From contig KN832565.1 of the NCBI GenBank assembly GCA_000827205.1, positions 457,525-521,524 of the forward strand: a DNA stretch of 64,000 bases, given 5' to 3'. A program made the translations under genes and the position numbers. Source of the DNA: Plicaturopsis crispa FD-325 SS-3 (taxonomy: Eukaryota > Basidiomycota > Agaricomycetes > Amylocorticiales > Amylocorticiaceae). This document shows, in pieces, positions 25,318-37,686 of the stretch (position 1 is the first letter of the stretch; each line of letters begins with the position of its first letter). The notes under the pieces are model-generated. The model was given only the letters and a program-made list of their open reading frames with translations. It did not search any database and was not told the DNA's origin.

Positions 25318-28300
25318 TTACATGCTGTAGCCAGCGAAGGAGGACCTCTGATATGGGTCGTTGATGGAGGAGGCGGCGAGACCATTGGCGAAAGGACCGA
25401 CGTTGGCGAAGCCGCCACCAATACCGTTGGAAAAGCCACCGCCCGGGGCGTGCGAATGCGACGGAGAAATGCCCTGGTTGTGGCTCGAATTGCCCTGCAG
25501 TACGTAGCCGTCGATGCTCTGTGGCTGCATGCCGTGCATACCACCGCCAAGATGGGCCTGGCCGAAGGCCTGCTGCACCGAAGGGAGGGCGTACAAGCCA
25601 TTTTGAGCGCCGTAGACGTCCGCGAGAGGGTTCGACGAGTGGAGGCCCGCTTGAGGCAAGTGGCGAGCAGCGGAAGCATGTCCAAGACCAAGAGCTTGAC
25701 CGCCGATGGCCATGTTGACGAGCGCCTGCTGGTTCTGGTAGCCTCCGCCTCCGTTACCGAAGTGGTCCATCTGCTCGCGCTGGAGCTTGTTCTGGATACG
25801 CTTGCCGTAGGGTGTGTTCCGGATAAGGGGCAGTACCGGGCGGATGCCCTCGACGAGCAGTGCTCGCTGACCAGGTTCCGCGTAATCCAGAGCCGTCTGT
25901 GAATGTGTTAAGAGGGGCATGGTGGACAAGACAGAGCTACATACCTGGACACAGTAGTTCCCATAGGAGTCCCGAAGAAGCTTCTCGAGGCGAGTGCGGT
26001 TCAACAGCTCCTCAATGAGCATTTTGCGCGTGCTGTGCTCAGCGACTCGGATACACTGGAAATAATATATGAGCAATGGAGATACAATCACGATAACAAT
26101 AAAACCAACCTTTTCGATGACGTTAGAGCTAAACTTCTGTACAGACAGAGCGCAGACGTTGCCAGTGAACTGACGAATGACAGCGTCGCTGAAACGGTTG
26201 TCGTTCAAGTCCAAGATGTATTGGACCACCTATAGAACAGTCAGGTCCTGCCTTTAGCACGGTTAACAGTGACACCCACGTAGTTGCCGTAAGGATCCTG
26301 CACCAAGGTCAGCGCATTGTAAGTGATCTCGTTTACGAGCTGAATGCGCTGATGGTCCGACGCATGGTCGATGCAGCGCTGCAATACGCAGCACCCGTGG
26401 CGATGGGTAGCCACTTCTACGCAGTTCGCAGCCACAGCATTGTAAATGAACTGTAGGCACAAAATAAGTCAGCAAGGCAAACACGAAATTACGCTATACT
26501 TACCTGGTTGTCTTCAGGCGCCAACTTGTTCAAGCACTTCTGAATGACATGATTGCCGTTCAAGTCCTTGATCAGCACGACAACATGCAGGCTGAGCGCG
26601 ACAATGATAGAATGGATCTGAGCGTTGTATCTAAGATCAGCCTGCGGTCACTCCCGTAAGTGTGGAAGGGTGCGATGATGCAGGAACAAGACTCGCCTGC
26701 CTCCGGGTCGACAGGAAGTCGATCATCTTCTGAACCGCGCGTGTGCCGTGCATGTTCAGGGAGATGTTGACGAGGTCCTGGGCGACGGACTCGCAAATGA
26801 CATTGCGCTGCTCGTCGGTCGAGTACTCCAGCAATTTCTGGCACAAATAGTTGCCGAAGGGATCTATTTCGAAGGCGATTAGATAGCAGTCGCACAAGCG
26901 GAATCGGCGAGACGTACCGGTCATGAGGTCCGCCAAATGACCAAACGTTTCGCGGAAAATCATGTCCCGATGCTCAGGAATACCCTCCTCCAGCTTCTTC
27001 TGCAGGTAGCGACAACCATGCTGGTCCTTGCACAAGGCCGGGATCTCGCCCTGGAGGTCCTCAAGACGAGTGCCAGCGAAGCGGTTGACTAAAGATATGC
27101 AATGAGTCAATCTCCACGCAACGTAACTCAAAACGTTGGGCTCACATTCGCGATCAATGTCACCCCGCTTATGCTTGGGACCGTGCAACCCGTTCATTTT
27201 GCCGTCGGCGCTGCTGGGAACACGTCCCGGAATGCCCAGTCCGTATCTAGTGCCGTTGTGGTGATAAAGCGCCGTAGAACCACTAGTGCTCATTAGAATG
27301 ACGGCAGACATCACAAAGAAAGGGAACTCCCGTACCGGTTGCTATCGATACCTCCGTTAAGGCCGTACACAGAATCGCCGTACTGTTGCTAGTATGCGCA
27401 TCAGTACCTATGCTATCATGTAGACAAAGTGACTGACCTGCAGAGAGTCGTCCATTCCGGCCTGGATAGAGCTGAACGTGAGTCCATTGTCGTACTGGCC
27501 AGAGGGCAGTCTCGAGAGCGATGCCTGGAGGTCGCTGGCGTTGACCGCGCTGTCTCCCATCTGCGAAGCGAGACGTCCACTCAGTCCCTGAGCATCGGGG
27601 GTACGGGGAGTGCCCGTGCCCGGGGTACCGATGTAGTGCGAAGCGGTGCTGTTGCCAAGCCCTAGGGGGGTTGCTGGCACGGAACGGGTCAAGCCCTCCA
27701 AAGTGTTCGGAGGAGAGCTGCGACGCGACGACGGGAGGATGCTCGGGTGGAGTCCCTGCGGGTGTTGCTGCACGTGGGGTGATCCGGAGGCGGAGACGGT
27801 GGCAGCCATCTTGGTGCTGGCGAGGTCCCCAAGGGCGGACGAGAGCGTAAGAGTCGGGTTGGTGACTGTGCGTCGGTCCGCACGAAGACTGTCAGCGCCA
27901 CGGGGGGCACCAGAGAACTGCGGCCACTCGGAAGACTTGTCGCGGGAGTCCCCCGTGCGTCCTGAGAAAGAGCTACGGGGCGACGTCTGCGAGAGGTGGG
28001 CCAAATCAAGAGCAGCCGACGCGGCAGACATCTGCACAAAGGACTCATTAGACATGACATTGGGAGGGAAGCCGATGCGACCCACCTTGCTGGAGTAGCC
28101 ATTATGGTATTTGTCGTCATCAGACGTGGGGAGGTTGCGCATGGCATCTAACAATGGTTCAACGACGACATGACAATCTAAACCAATGCAACTCACTGTG
28201 CATCTCCTTGTCCAATTGCTCGTCAAACATCATCACCGCATTGTAGGAGTTGTTCCCGTAATGCACACCGTCGTCATCCCCATACCTTCCACCGCGTTGA

Positions 28301-29102
28301 AGAATGGACTGTGGGGCCCCTACAGGTGCGGGGGAGGCCCTGCTCGAAAGCTCTCCAGCCAGTTTGAGACCCTGCAGATGACCAGCGAGTTCTTCGTCTT
28401 GGCTGCTAGCGGACGTGCGGCGACTGGCAGGCATGCTCTTGGCACCGGCAGCACGCGAAAAGTTGGAGTTCCCGTTCCCGTTGGTGCTAAGCTCGGGTGA
28501 GTGACCGACGGACGGGGCGTACGTGACCGATTTCCGCTTGTCAGAGACGGCAGAGCCAACTGCCCTCGACAGGACCTCGGCATCCACGGACGAGTGGGAG
28601 AGGCTGGAGCGAAGCCCGGACCCGCCATCACCGTTAAGGGAGGCGTTTACGCGGGGAGGAGTGGTGGGAGCCGAGGCAGCAAGGTGCTGCATCCCGGACG
28701 CCCCGTTGGGGGCATTAGGATCGTACGGGAGGGTGAGCAGCTCTTGTTGCTGCTGCTGCTCGAGCGCGCGCATCTGGTCCTCGAACATTTTGCGCTGAAG
28801 GGCTCGTTGGCGCTCGTGTTCTATGCGTTTGAGCTCGACGCGCTATGAGAAGAAATGATGTCAGAACTTGAACTGCACTCCCTGACTGCACGCAGCCCGG
28901 ACGCGTCCGTCGTGTCCGACCCCAAATGAGCGTTCCACGCAGGGTACAAGACAGGCGGGACCAGACCCGAACTGCGCCACGAGGGTATGAAAAACGTGCT
29001 CACCGAGTCTGCAAGGTCCAGGAACGCGGGGGGACTCTGCTTCCTCTCGTCCGAGTGTCTATTATCGGTGGGTGAAATATGGTTTTCCAACATGGTATTC
29101 AT
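25318..29102 (-). CDS. Pumilio/PUF-family RNA-binding protein
   Basis: This is a cytoplasmic regulator that binds 3' UTRs and promotes mRNA decay or silencing. The start MNTMLENHISPTDNR has a good context. A long Ser/Pro/Gln-rich region follows, with a charged coiled segment (RVELKRIEHERQRALQRKMFEDQMRALEQ). The Pumilio domain begins at RFAGTRLEDLQGEIPALC and has eight repeats with recognition helices CRYLQ, NYLCQ, TRAVQ, NHVIQ, CCVLQ, NYVVQ, SNVIE and NYCVQ. By the known PUF code, repeats 8 to 5 (N-Q, S-E, N-Q, C-Q) read U-G-U-A, so a UGUANAUA-type site as for Puf3/Pumilio is expected. The C-terminal tail is Gly/Asn-rich and ends FAGYSM. The 5' UTR may contain another intron. Confidence 0.88.
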
Positions 29103-30774
29103 GGCGAACAAATAAGGCGATAACTTTTTTCTTCCGGGGACTGAATGGGTGAGACAGAAAACAGAATGACGGAAGCGAAAGCGAGAATAGAGAAGAGTGA
29201 GCCTAGTTGCACAAGGGTAATCCTGGAGGTATGTATCATCAATACGGCTCGAGTGCATGACAATGAAAAGACATACCTGCAAAGCCGATTTTTGAGCCCG
29301 TCTAGAAAGGACTGGTGGTACAATGCGGCTGAATGGGCTGTAACGCGACGACGATGAGCTCCACGCTGCCCGCAACGACGGCGACGGCGACGACGAGAGC
29401 GAACATACCTGATGTTTTTTAATTCTCCAGTTTTGCAAAGAGAAATGCGGAGAAGAGATACGGTTGCTGCAGGATGGCGACGGTGAATATATGGGCCCTC
29501 GGTTGGACGCGTGGCAGGGAACTCTAAAAGAAACGGCGTTACCCTCTTTTTTTGATCTCCTCTTCAATAAATTCCTTGCGACGGCGTTTGCGTAACAGGC
29601 CCCTGATCATTTCCTCTTTCTTCACCACACTTCACCGTGAAGAGCACCGCCAATACGCCCGCAATATCTCTCTGTTTCAGCGCTGCCTTCTTTGTCCAGC
29701 CCGCAGGCGGCAAGGCAAAACTAAGGGCCAGACGCGTCGGGCACCGCCGCAACACACAACGCGTCGGTGTGGCCCTATGTAGCGGCGCTTGCGCATAATG
29801 GGAATGTTATCTTTCGAGTCTTCCCGCACAAAGGCGTGCCTTCTTACGGCCCTGCACCAGTGCATGTCAGGCGGCACTCGCGCCTGCAGGAATTTCTCGT
29901 TTATGATAGTTGCCGCCCACGGTCAGCGCCCCCAGAGGCACCCGCAAAGTACGTATGTGCGCTTCCGCTGCATCCTGCCATATCGTGCACGCAATTTGAG
30001 GTAATTTAACGCAAAATGAGGCCGCCCAAGCGGCGGGCAGGGTCGCGGGACAGTGTCCAGGAAGTATTCGGGGCCTTCGCGAACAACGGAACCAAATGCG
30101 GACTGCCGCCACGCCTCTCGCGTCCGCCATACAGGCAAGGCTTCGATTGAGAGCTGCGTTTTCTTACTCCTGATCGTGGTTGCTATATTGCCAGGCGACG
30201 GACGTTCTGCCAGTGTCTTCTGGTACGGACGAAACCCTAAAGCAGCCAAATTGACAGGCGTAGTGAACAGGAATATTGACAAGTGATCCCTGAATATCAT
30301 CGGTTTACGCCGTACTATACAAGGACAAGGAAAAGCCTCAAGCAAGGCATATCTTTGTCTTCTTGGAGCGCTCAGCGCTGTGACAAGGAATAGCGAGTGA
30401 AACGAAGTCCCTTTGCAGGAAGTAGTCGGCAAACTTAGTCGCACTAACGGTGGTTGTACACCGACGCGACGTCGATTCTCCCGGTCGAACACCAAAGAGC
30501 ATCAACGCCGGCAGCCGACACCACGGAAAAGTGCCTACGGTACCTTGACGGTACAAGTTCAATTTGCGCCACCCTCGGACATGGTAAGGTGCCGGTACCG
30601 ATGCTAAATGGGGTCTGACATGGGTACCCAAGAGCTGAGACAGACCCTGAAGGCTTGACGAGACGGTGTCGCTGTCTGGTCGCTGCTCACGCGCCCAGTG
30701 CGGGCGCTTAAGCAAGCGCTCAAGAGTAAAACATAATGCTATAAGTGAAATCCGGGGATACATATCGTACGCAA
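29103..30774. other. Long intergenic stretch, no gene supported
   Basis: The left part is the 5' region of the Pumilio gene, with possible UTR introns. A minus-strand frame of about 190 codons at 29923-30495 has no recognisable domain or splice support. Confidence 0.4.
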
Positions 30775-33700
30775 CTACCCAATGCTTGCACTAGTCGTGA
30801 GTGGAAGGGACGGCGGCAATGGCGACGACGTAGCCGACGATTTTTCTTCGTGCACCACGTCCTGACCAGGGGGGTCAACAGCATGCCCGTTCGTGTGCGC
30901 CGTTCCATTCTTGTCCTCAGTCCTCTCGCCGGCAGCACCCCGTATCGTGCGGCGGTCGTCCTCGTCCTCGTCGTCGGCCCCGGTCGCAGTCGCCTCGTCA
31001 TGGGGCGGTGAGTCGCCGGGGGACGCGTCAGCGTCCTCGTGCGCGTCTTCCGCCAACGATTTAACGGTGGGCTGCGCAGACGCAGATGGGTAGCGGCCGC
31101 GTAGGAAGCCTGCGAGCGGTGAGAAGCCTAGGAACGAGATGCGCGAGGAGCTGCCGCTGCTCTCGCTCGGAGTCAATGGGGCAGCAGTCGGGGTGGTGGA
31201 GCCGCTGGCCGGGGGGCTGTCACTCGCGGCGGCGTCGCCGTTGGGAGCGTCCCCAGAGGTGGTGTCGGATGAAGAGGGCGAGAGGTTTGGCGATTCTAAG
31301 CTAGCTATGGACGACGAGGAGAGCAACGATGCGGCGGAACGCGAGCGGGGTGGTCTAGTGCAGAGCAGTAATTTAGCATCAGAATATCGGAAATGACATG
31401 CCAAATAAGCTCACTCGAGGGGGGCACAGTCGCCGTCTGTCAGTGTCAGCAAGAGATTCTTGAGGTTTGGCAACGTATGTCGCATATCCAGTGCGCGCAG
31501 GTCACGATCCGCCATAAGCTACACACACGACAGTAAATCACCGTGGAGAAATTGGATAGAAGGAACGGGTCTTACCAGCTCTATGTCCTTATTGAGAAGA
31601 AACACTCCGTACTCGAAGCGGTACGTGTCTACGCCTTTGGAGAAAAGAGGAAACCTACCAACATTACCCGGCGATCGGTGAGTTCCTTGAGACTACTATC
31701 GATTGAAAGGACTCACATTCTAGGACCCACCATGGCAGATATCGCATCCCGTATCAGGCTTTTACTCCCGACACAAGTGACAGGATATACGAGCCCTTTC
31801 CCAAGGTACGCAGCAAGAAGCTGCACAACCTGCGCGACGTATCCGAGGGCGGTTGCGACAGCATCCTCGGTAACGTCTTTGTGCGCGGGGAGGGACAACG
31901 GTGGTGCGGGGTCAGAGGAGGAAAGGGGTATAGGTAATGGGACGGAAAGGATGGTATAGAGCAGATCCGGAGGAGATAGCAGCTCGATAGGATATATTGA
32001 AGAAAGGGTCGTAAGGAGGGTGGTACGTGTCGGAGGGAAACGCAGTCGGAGGGAATGCAGGCGGTCTCTGTAACATGGCCGGAAAGTGTTAACATCGGTA
32101 AACGGGATAAACGTGGCTAGATAACTCACCTTTCGTCGGAGATAGCATCCGCGAGCTCGGTCGCGTGCGCAAGGTCTTGCTGATGATGCTCTCTGGCAAG
32201 TTCAAGCATCTCGCGGCGACGGATCAATTGCTCTCTACGGTGCGCGATCTCACCTCTTACTGCAGATATCAGGTCATCCCATGAGCACCACCTCGCATGG
32301 CATATTACGCAAAACCACATAACTCACACTTATCAGAGTCCTCGAGCACGCTGGCGCTCTCATTGGTTAGCTGGTCCACCCATGCCTGACGTTCGGAAAC
32401 CTCGCGTCTCTTCGGTTATAATGTTAAAACCGTAACATACCGAGGAGATTGCAGGCTGAAACTTACCAGCGGGGCGGCTTCATCAGCTTCCAATATGTTT
32501 TCTATACCGCGCACGATATCTGATAATGACTGTTCAGTGTCGACTATATTCGACTGAACCGTCACCAATCTAAAAGCATCACAGATAGTGAGTATGCAGT
32601 CCATCCCACTCGCAATGTACGCACGTGAGGATATCTTGCCACCCGGCAGTCCGTACGCCTTCTCGGCGAGAGACCCGACGTTGAGCACCACTACCAGGTA
32701 CAGAGAAATTAATCGTGTCTTTAGCCCATAACCGGGCCGCAGAATCAGGCAGGACCAGCGGACCGTTCGTTTTCACTTTCCGAACGTCCGTTTCTGGATC
32801 AGAGTTGTACCCCGTACCGGCAGGCGAGGAGGAGCGCGAAGACGCAGCGTGAGCAGGGGGAAGGTAATAGAGTTGCCCGTTTGGCGACAGCGTGAATACA
32901 GGCGTATTGAATGGTAAGCGCGACGGGTGCGATGCTAGCTAGAAAATGCATGGGTTGGTGAGCTTGCAGGGTCTCAGCACCCAGCATATTCGTGGCTATC
33001 ACTCACGTCCTCGGGAAGCGGAACTAGCTGGTCCAAATGTATGTTCCACTCGTCCAGTACCCGCCAGTCGTCCTCATCTCCCAGATGAGCTTCTATTTGC
33101 TTCTCCTTCCCCTTCACCGACGGACTTGGTGGACCTTCCCAAGCCCGAGTCTTCCCCCATATCTCGACTCTGAGCTGGTCGCCACTCAAATCTGTCCATT
33201 CCGCAAAGTCATAACCAGCGCGTGCATCGACTGGGAAAGTAGGATTTGTTGACGGGCGGTGAATAGGCGATAGGTAGTTTGGTATTGAAGAGAGTGGGTT
33301 CTGAGTTGTTGGTCCCGGTGATTTTGACGGCCTCGATTGGAGAGGTGACGGCGCATGAGGTGCGGTTTTTGTGCGGGACGAGGACGGGAAATCGCCTTTA
33401 GTCGGTCGTATGGCCGAAACAGATGCTGATTTCGAATGAACGGGCATCTTGGCTGTAGAAGATTTTGTCGAAGCCGAGGATTCGCGTCGAGCGGATGGTA
33501 TGGGCTGTTTCTCGGAGACATTAAGGGACGCCTTTGCACTCTTGCGCGATGTAGAGCTACTGGTTGAAGAGTTGACCTTATGCTGTGCATTGGTCGGAAA
33601 TTTGCTACGGGATGGAGGGGCGCTATTCGGTGGCGTAGCTGCGCGGGAGTGTGACAGTGGTGTCTCCACTGGTGGGGGTGTTTCGTCGGTAGGTGGCGAG

Positions 33701-34385
33701 ACAGTAACGGAGATGAATGTCTCGACTAAACGGGAGCTTATGACCCTCTCCAGTCCTTTCTGCGAGTTATCCGGCATCATAGTCGCGAACGACGCGTTTC
33801 CGGAAGCACTGGCTGGCACGGCTGCGGATGTGGTTGCAGTTCCCGATGATTTCGCGAGCTGGGAACTTACGGAGGACGCTGTCGAAATCGTGCGCACGCG
33901 GTTCCCGGGACGAATAGTTGGCCCTCCCCCTGAACCACGTCTTATAGAGCTCGGAGTAGAACCCACTCCCGCACTTGCCGCATCCGAGAAGCTGACCCTT
34001 GAGGCCGTCCTCGGTCTAGCCTTGGGTTCCGGTGGACCTCTATCGTCTTTGGAAGGACTACCAGAATTTACGGAGGCCTTACGACCGCGTTTGCAACCCA
34101 GGGTGACGTCAAAATCGTCGGAAACGTGACCAGCGGAGGCGGCCAGCTGCGATGCCTCGGTAGGCTGAGCGAGGGCGGATGTGAAAGCGTCGCGCACGGG
34201 GAAGGGGGTAAGGTTTCGGATTTGTATGGACGTTATATGCCGTATACGACGCTGTGAAAGGGCAGATATATTCACGTTATGGCACAAGCTGCATACAGAC
34301 ACGGAACTCAAACCTGAGAAAGCCCTTCTCCATCGTGTTCCCCGTCGGACGCAGTCGATCCATCGACCTGGTGGTCGTCCGACAT
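30775..34385 (-). CDS. UVRAG/Vps38-like subunit of the Vps34 PI3-kinase complex
   Basis: The protein is expected to act on endosomes with Vps34, Vps15 and Atg6/Beclin to make PI3P for endosomal sorting and autophagy. A short first exon (MSDDHQVDGSTASDGEHDGEGLSQ) is joined across an intron to RRIRHITSIQIRNLTPFPVRDAF, the family N-terminus. A long Ser/Pro-rich insert follows, then WRVLDEWNIHLDQLVPLPED. The central coiled-coil exon near 32130-32320 has RREQLIRRREMLELAREHHQQ. The C-terminal BARA2-like part includes LATFIPFTDVNTFRP and YRFEYGVFLLNKDIELLMADRDLRALDMRHTLPNLKNLL. The tail is disordered and acidic, ending TTSASIG. Atg14 is the main alternative, but the EWNIHLDQLVPLP and GVFLLNKDIE blocks favour UVRAG. 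Confidence 0.8.
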
Positions 34386-34968
34386 ACTGCAATTCGTGTT
34401 TCACGTATAGGCCACGGCCACAATTTGTGTATTGAGAGGAAATGCCACAGAGTCGACCGATATGCTCAGGATGTGTTGCAAGAGGATAAGGAATGAGTGG
34501 ACGATTGGGCAGGTTTCGAACGGGAGATTATTGAGAGTTTTCCTCAGCAGTGGTAGATAAAGCAGAATTATGTCCGAGCAGTGTTCACAGCGAGCGTTTC
34601 GTAGCCATGAGGTCCGAGTCCAGGAGCCGCGACGAAGAAGTCAAGTCAAGTGACATGAAGGGGAAAGTCAATGACTGAAATAGAAAGGGTCAACAGTAAA
34701 TCATTAGGATATTTCTAATGATTCAAACTCAGATGTAAGCCTTTGTGACTTTCAATACAAATTTGCTAATGAAGACTACAGAAAATCTGATTCACATTCA
34801 AGCGCCGATTATAAGTCCCAATTCCGCGGCTGAGGGCTCTGAGCGCTTGAGCAAGCTCTGATTCAAACCTCGTGCGCAACGCAGACGCGACAAACATACC
34901 CGGCTTCCCAGGAAACATCAATACAGCAGGGAATTCGCGCCCACGAGAATACACGACACGCCGTTAAC
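34386..34968. promoter_or_regulatory. Divergent promoter region
   Basis: This 583-nt spacer separates the start of the UVRAG-like gene (minus) from the start of the acidic-protein gene (plus). No gene is supported inside it. Confidence 0.5.
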
Positions 34969-36586
34969 ATGCCCCCGAGGCCGCGCCCACGCAAGATCTC
35001 TTCTGCTGTGGCTAAAGATGCGCCTGCTGCTTCCAAAACAAACGGCCAGGACTCTGCTGCTGCAAAAGACGCCCCGATGCCGCCACCTCCCGATCCCTTG
35101 CCGCCGCAGGGTATACTTGAGCCGGAAATGAATGCGCTATCTACTTGTTTGAAGGTGTGCCACGGTCGTATCTATAACTGGACCGTTCTTATCCTCCTTC
35201 CTTCTTTGTAGAATGCCGTGGTAAAGACAGGACAGGTGTATGGATTCTACGCGGATACACGCAAGCTGTATGTCTCGGGCTGCTCGTCAAAGAATGCACA
35301 AGAAATGACTGTGTCATTTGTAGGGGAATTCAGAAATACGCGCCCAAGCCCCCACGCTCTCTAACGTCGTCTCTTGGCCGGGAGATAGAGAAATATGACC
35401 AGCTGTGTGACGCCATGGAATCACAGATGGTATGCGATCCACACTTTCGGCGACGTTGTTGGCTCACCAGGAAAGATAGCTTCGAGCCATCGCTGTCCTC
35501 CAACGCGACCTACACCGCGAAGAGACACGGATTAAGGACGCGGAAGCGGCCTCAGTGGCGACCCGCACGCGCTCAAAGTCCCTGTCAGGCTCACCCAGTG
35601 CGAGCCGCATACCGCTCCCACCCGTTTCTGGCTCGTCGATGGGTCCCCCCTCCGACGCGCCACCCTCTTCAGACGCAGCCGATTCGAGCGGCCAGCCACT
35701 CGCACGCACACAAACGTCGCCGACACTGTCTGACAGCTCGTCGCGAGGGCGCCGGCCCTCGTCGATATCGCTATCGTCCCTAAATCGACCAGCATTCCCG
35801 CTGAAACTCGATCTCTCCTCTACCGCCCTACGCCTCACTGCCGATGAGGCGTCTATATACACGAACGGCATCGCCTCGCCCGTCACTCTCGCGCCGAAAT
35901 CTGCGCGGCCTACCAACGACAACGAAATACCGGACCTGATGGCAGCCTTCTCGTCATCCAGTGATCCAGCCAACAGACCAGTCGATATCGATTTGACTCT
36001 GCCCGAAAACGACGACGCCGCCGTCATGGACATGGACGTCGACGCCGGGACCTCCGCCGAGAAGCCCATCGAGCTCGACCTGGAGGGTATGGAGATCGAT
36101 ATGGCATCTATATTCGGAGACACCGGGGGAGACTCCAGCTCGAACGACGGGAACGCAGGTCTGTTCTCCCCACCGCCGGAGGGCAAAGAAATTAAGGAGG
36201 AAAATATAAACATGGAAATCCTGGACGCGCTCTCGAATGCAGAGGGCGAGGAGGACCTGTTTGCGTCTCTCGAACGACCAGCTTCGTCTGGAAACCCTCC
36301 TGAAACACAGCCTACCGAAGGAGCGAACAACGGTCCCTCCCCCGGTTCCATCTTGTCAAATTTTGCTGCAGAGAATCCGCCACCCGAGAATACCGACGCT
36401 CCCGGCCAGTTTGACCTGGAGAATATTGACTTCTCGAGTTTCTCTGGTCTTTTTGCTGAAGGGCAAACCTCGGACATGAACTCGATGGATATGGATATGG
36501 AGAATCTGTTAAATATGAATGGTGAGAGTGGACAGGATTCTGCAGCTCCTTTGAATGCACCGGATGGAAAGGCCGACGGCTCGTAG
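34969..36586 (+). CDS. Acidic, largely disordered protein of unknown function
   Basis: I do not recognise this gene's family. Five exons join in frame. They give MPPRPRPRKISSAVAKDA, a helical part (EPEMNALSTCLKNAVVKTGQVYGFYADTRKLGIQKYAPKPPRSLTSSLGREIEKYDQLCDAMESQ), a charged helix (LRAIAVLQRDLHREETRIKDAEA), and a long Ser/Pro/Asp/Glu-rich region with repeated short acidic blocks (VMDMDVDAG, IELDLEGMEIDM, MNSMDMDMENLLNMNGE). The arrangement, an N-terminal coiled-coil with acidic hydrophobic blocks, resembles transcription co-activator subunits such as fungal Mediator tail subunits. That is only a suggestion. The start ATG precedes a basic N-terminus. The gene ends at TAG. Confidence 0.7.
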
Positions 36587-36946
36587 GGATGTTGTGACTG
36601 GCAATATCAGGCGTCATACCGTATTTTCCTCTGTTTCTATTCAACATATCGACCTTCAGGCCTCAGGCTTTACCCTTCAGGCGGATCTTGTAAGTGTGTC
36701 TCGGTGTGGGTCTTCTAGCATCCGAACATAAGTGATTCGCGTATGAGTCCTGACGTCGGGGGAGGAGCCATCTTCAGTGGGCAATCTCAGCTCGCAGTGT
36801 TAACGGACGGTTCAGTGCAGAAGTCTTGTTGGGCATATCATAGCAACGCATACAAGCAACACAATGGCCGGCTTTTCATGATGTAGGTGGAGAGCAAAGG
36901 ATAACCAAAGGATAACAACGAAATGCGGGATCGGAAGCGACGAGCT

Positions 36947-37295
36947 TCACCGGTTCTACAGGGAGAAAACAGTCAGTATCACTACATAGAGCAGGGGACA
37001 TCACGACGCACCTTGACGAATCCGATGGCAGCCGACTTCTCACGGAAACATTGACGGCAGAGGTCGATACCGTACTTGCGGATGAGACCAGCCTGGTGGG
37101 CGCAGAGGCGGCTGTAAACGAGGAACTGCCGTCAGTATTGCCATACCAAACAGCCACGACGCAGTAAATCCTCCTCTCCACTCCTCTCATCTTCAACCAC
37201 CACCACCGCACCGCGAACAGGACATGCACTCACCACTGACGGCTGCCCTTGCCGTACTTTCGGGGGCGCGAGAACCAAACAGCGTCGTGGGTCAT
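36947..37295 (-). CDS. RPS29: 40S ribosomal protein S29 (uS14)
   Basis: This 56-residue protein binds zinc in the head of the small ribosomal subunit. Exon 1 encodes [20 protein letters not shown] plus part of Cys21. Exon 2 gives [19 protein letters not shown] and [15 protein letters not shown]. The last exon holds only AAC CGG TGA (36947-36955), ending VKNR. The two CxxC pairs are the zinc ligands. The length matches the family exactly. It was found by joining frames; no single frame covers it. Confidence 0.93.
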
Positions 37296-37686
37296 TTTGG
37301 GAGGATCTTGAGGAGTGCTGCAGTCAACAGTCGTAAGTCCAGAGATTTCAGAGACCAAAACGATGGCAGTTTATCACCTTGCCCGAGGAGCTGGTTGTTG
37401 TCGATGTCGCCGCCAACGATGTCTGCGTGAATTCCACATATTGGCTTATGTAAACTGTACAGTACCAGAAACTGTGGTTTCCCACGATCATGACTGCGTC
37501 ACGGACGTCGCGTCGCGCAACAGATCTGTTTTTCTCATCTTTCCTACATATTCCTATTCTCTGCGGACGTGAAAATCATTTCTTGACACAACGAATCCAC
37601 ATAGAAAACGTGGCAAGCAAAGCATTTCGAAAACATGTATAGTGGATGTACATTAGTGAACGGGTATCACAGTCAAATCCATGTAC

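Noticed and set aside
29923-30495. Minus-strand open frame of 190 codons
   Set aside because: No family match by eye and composition unlike neighbouring proteins; kept as intergenic.
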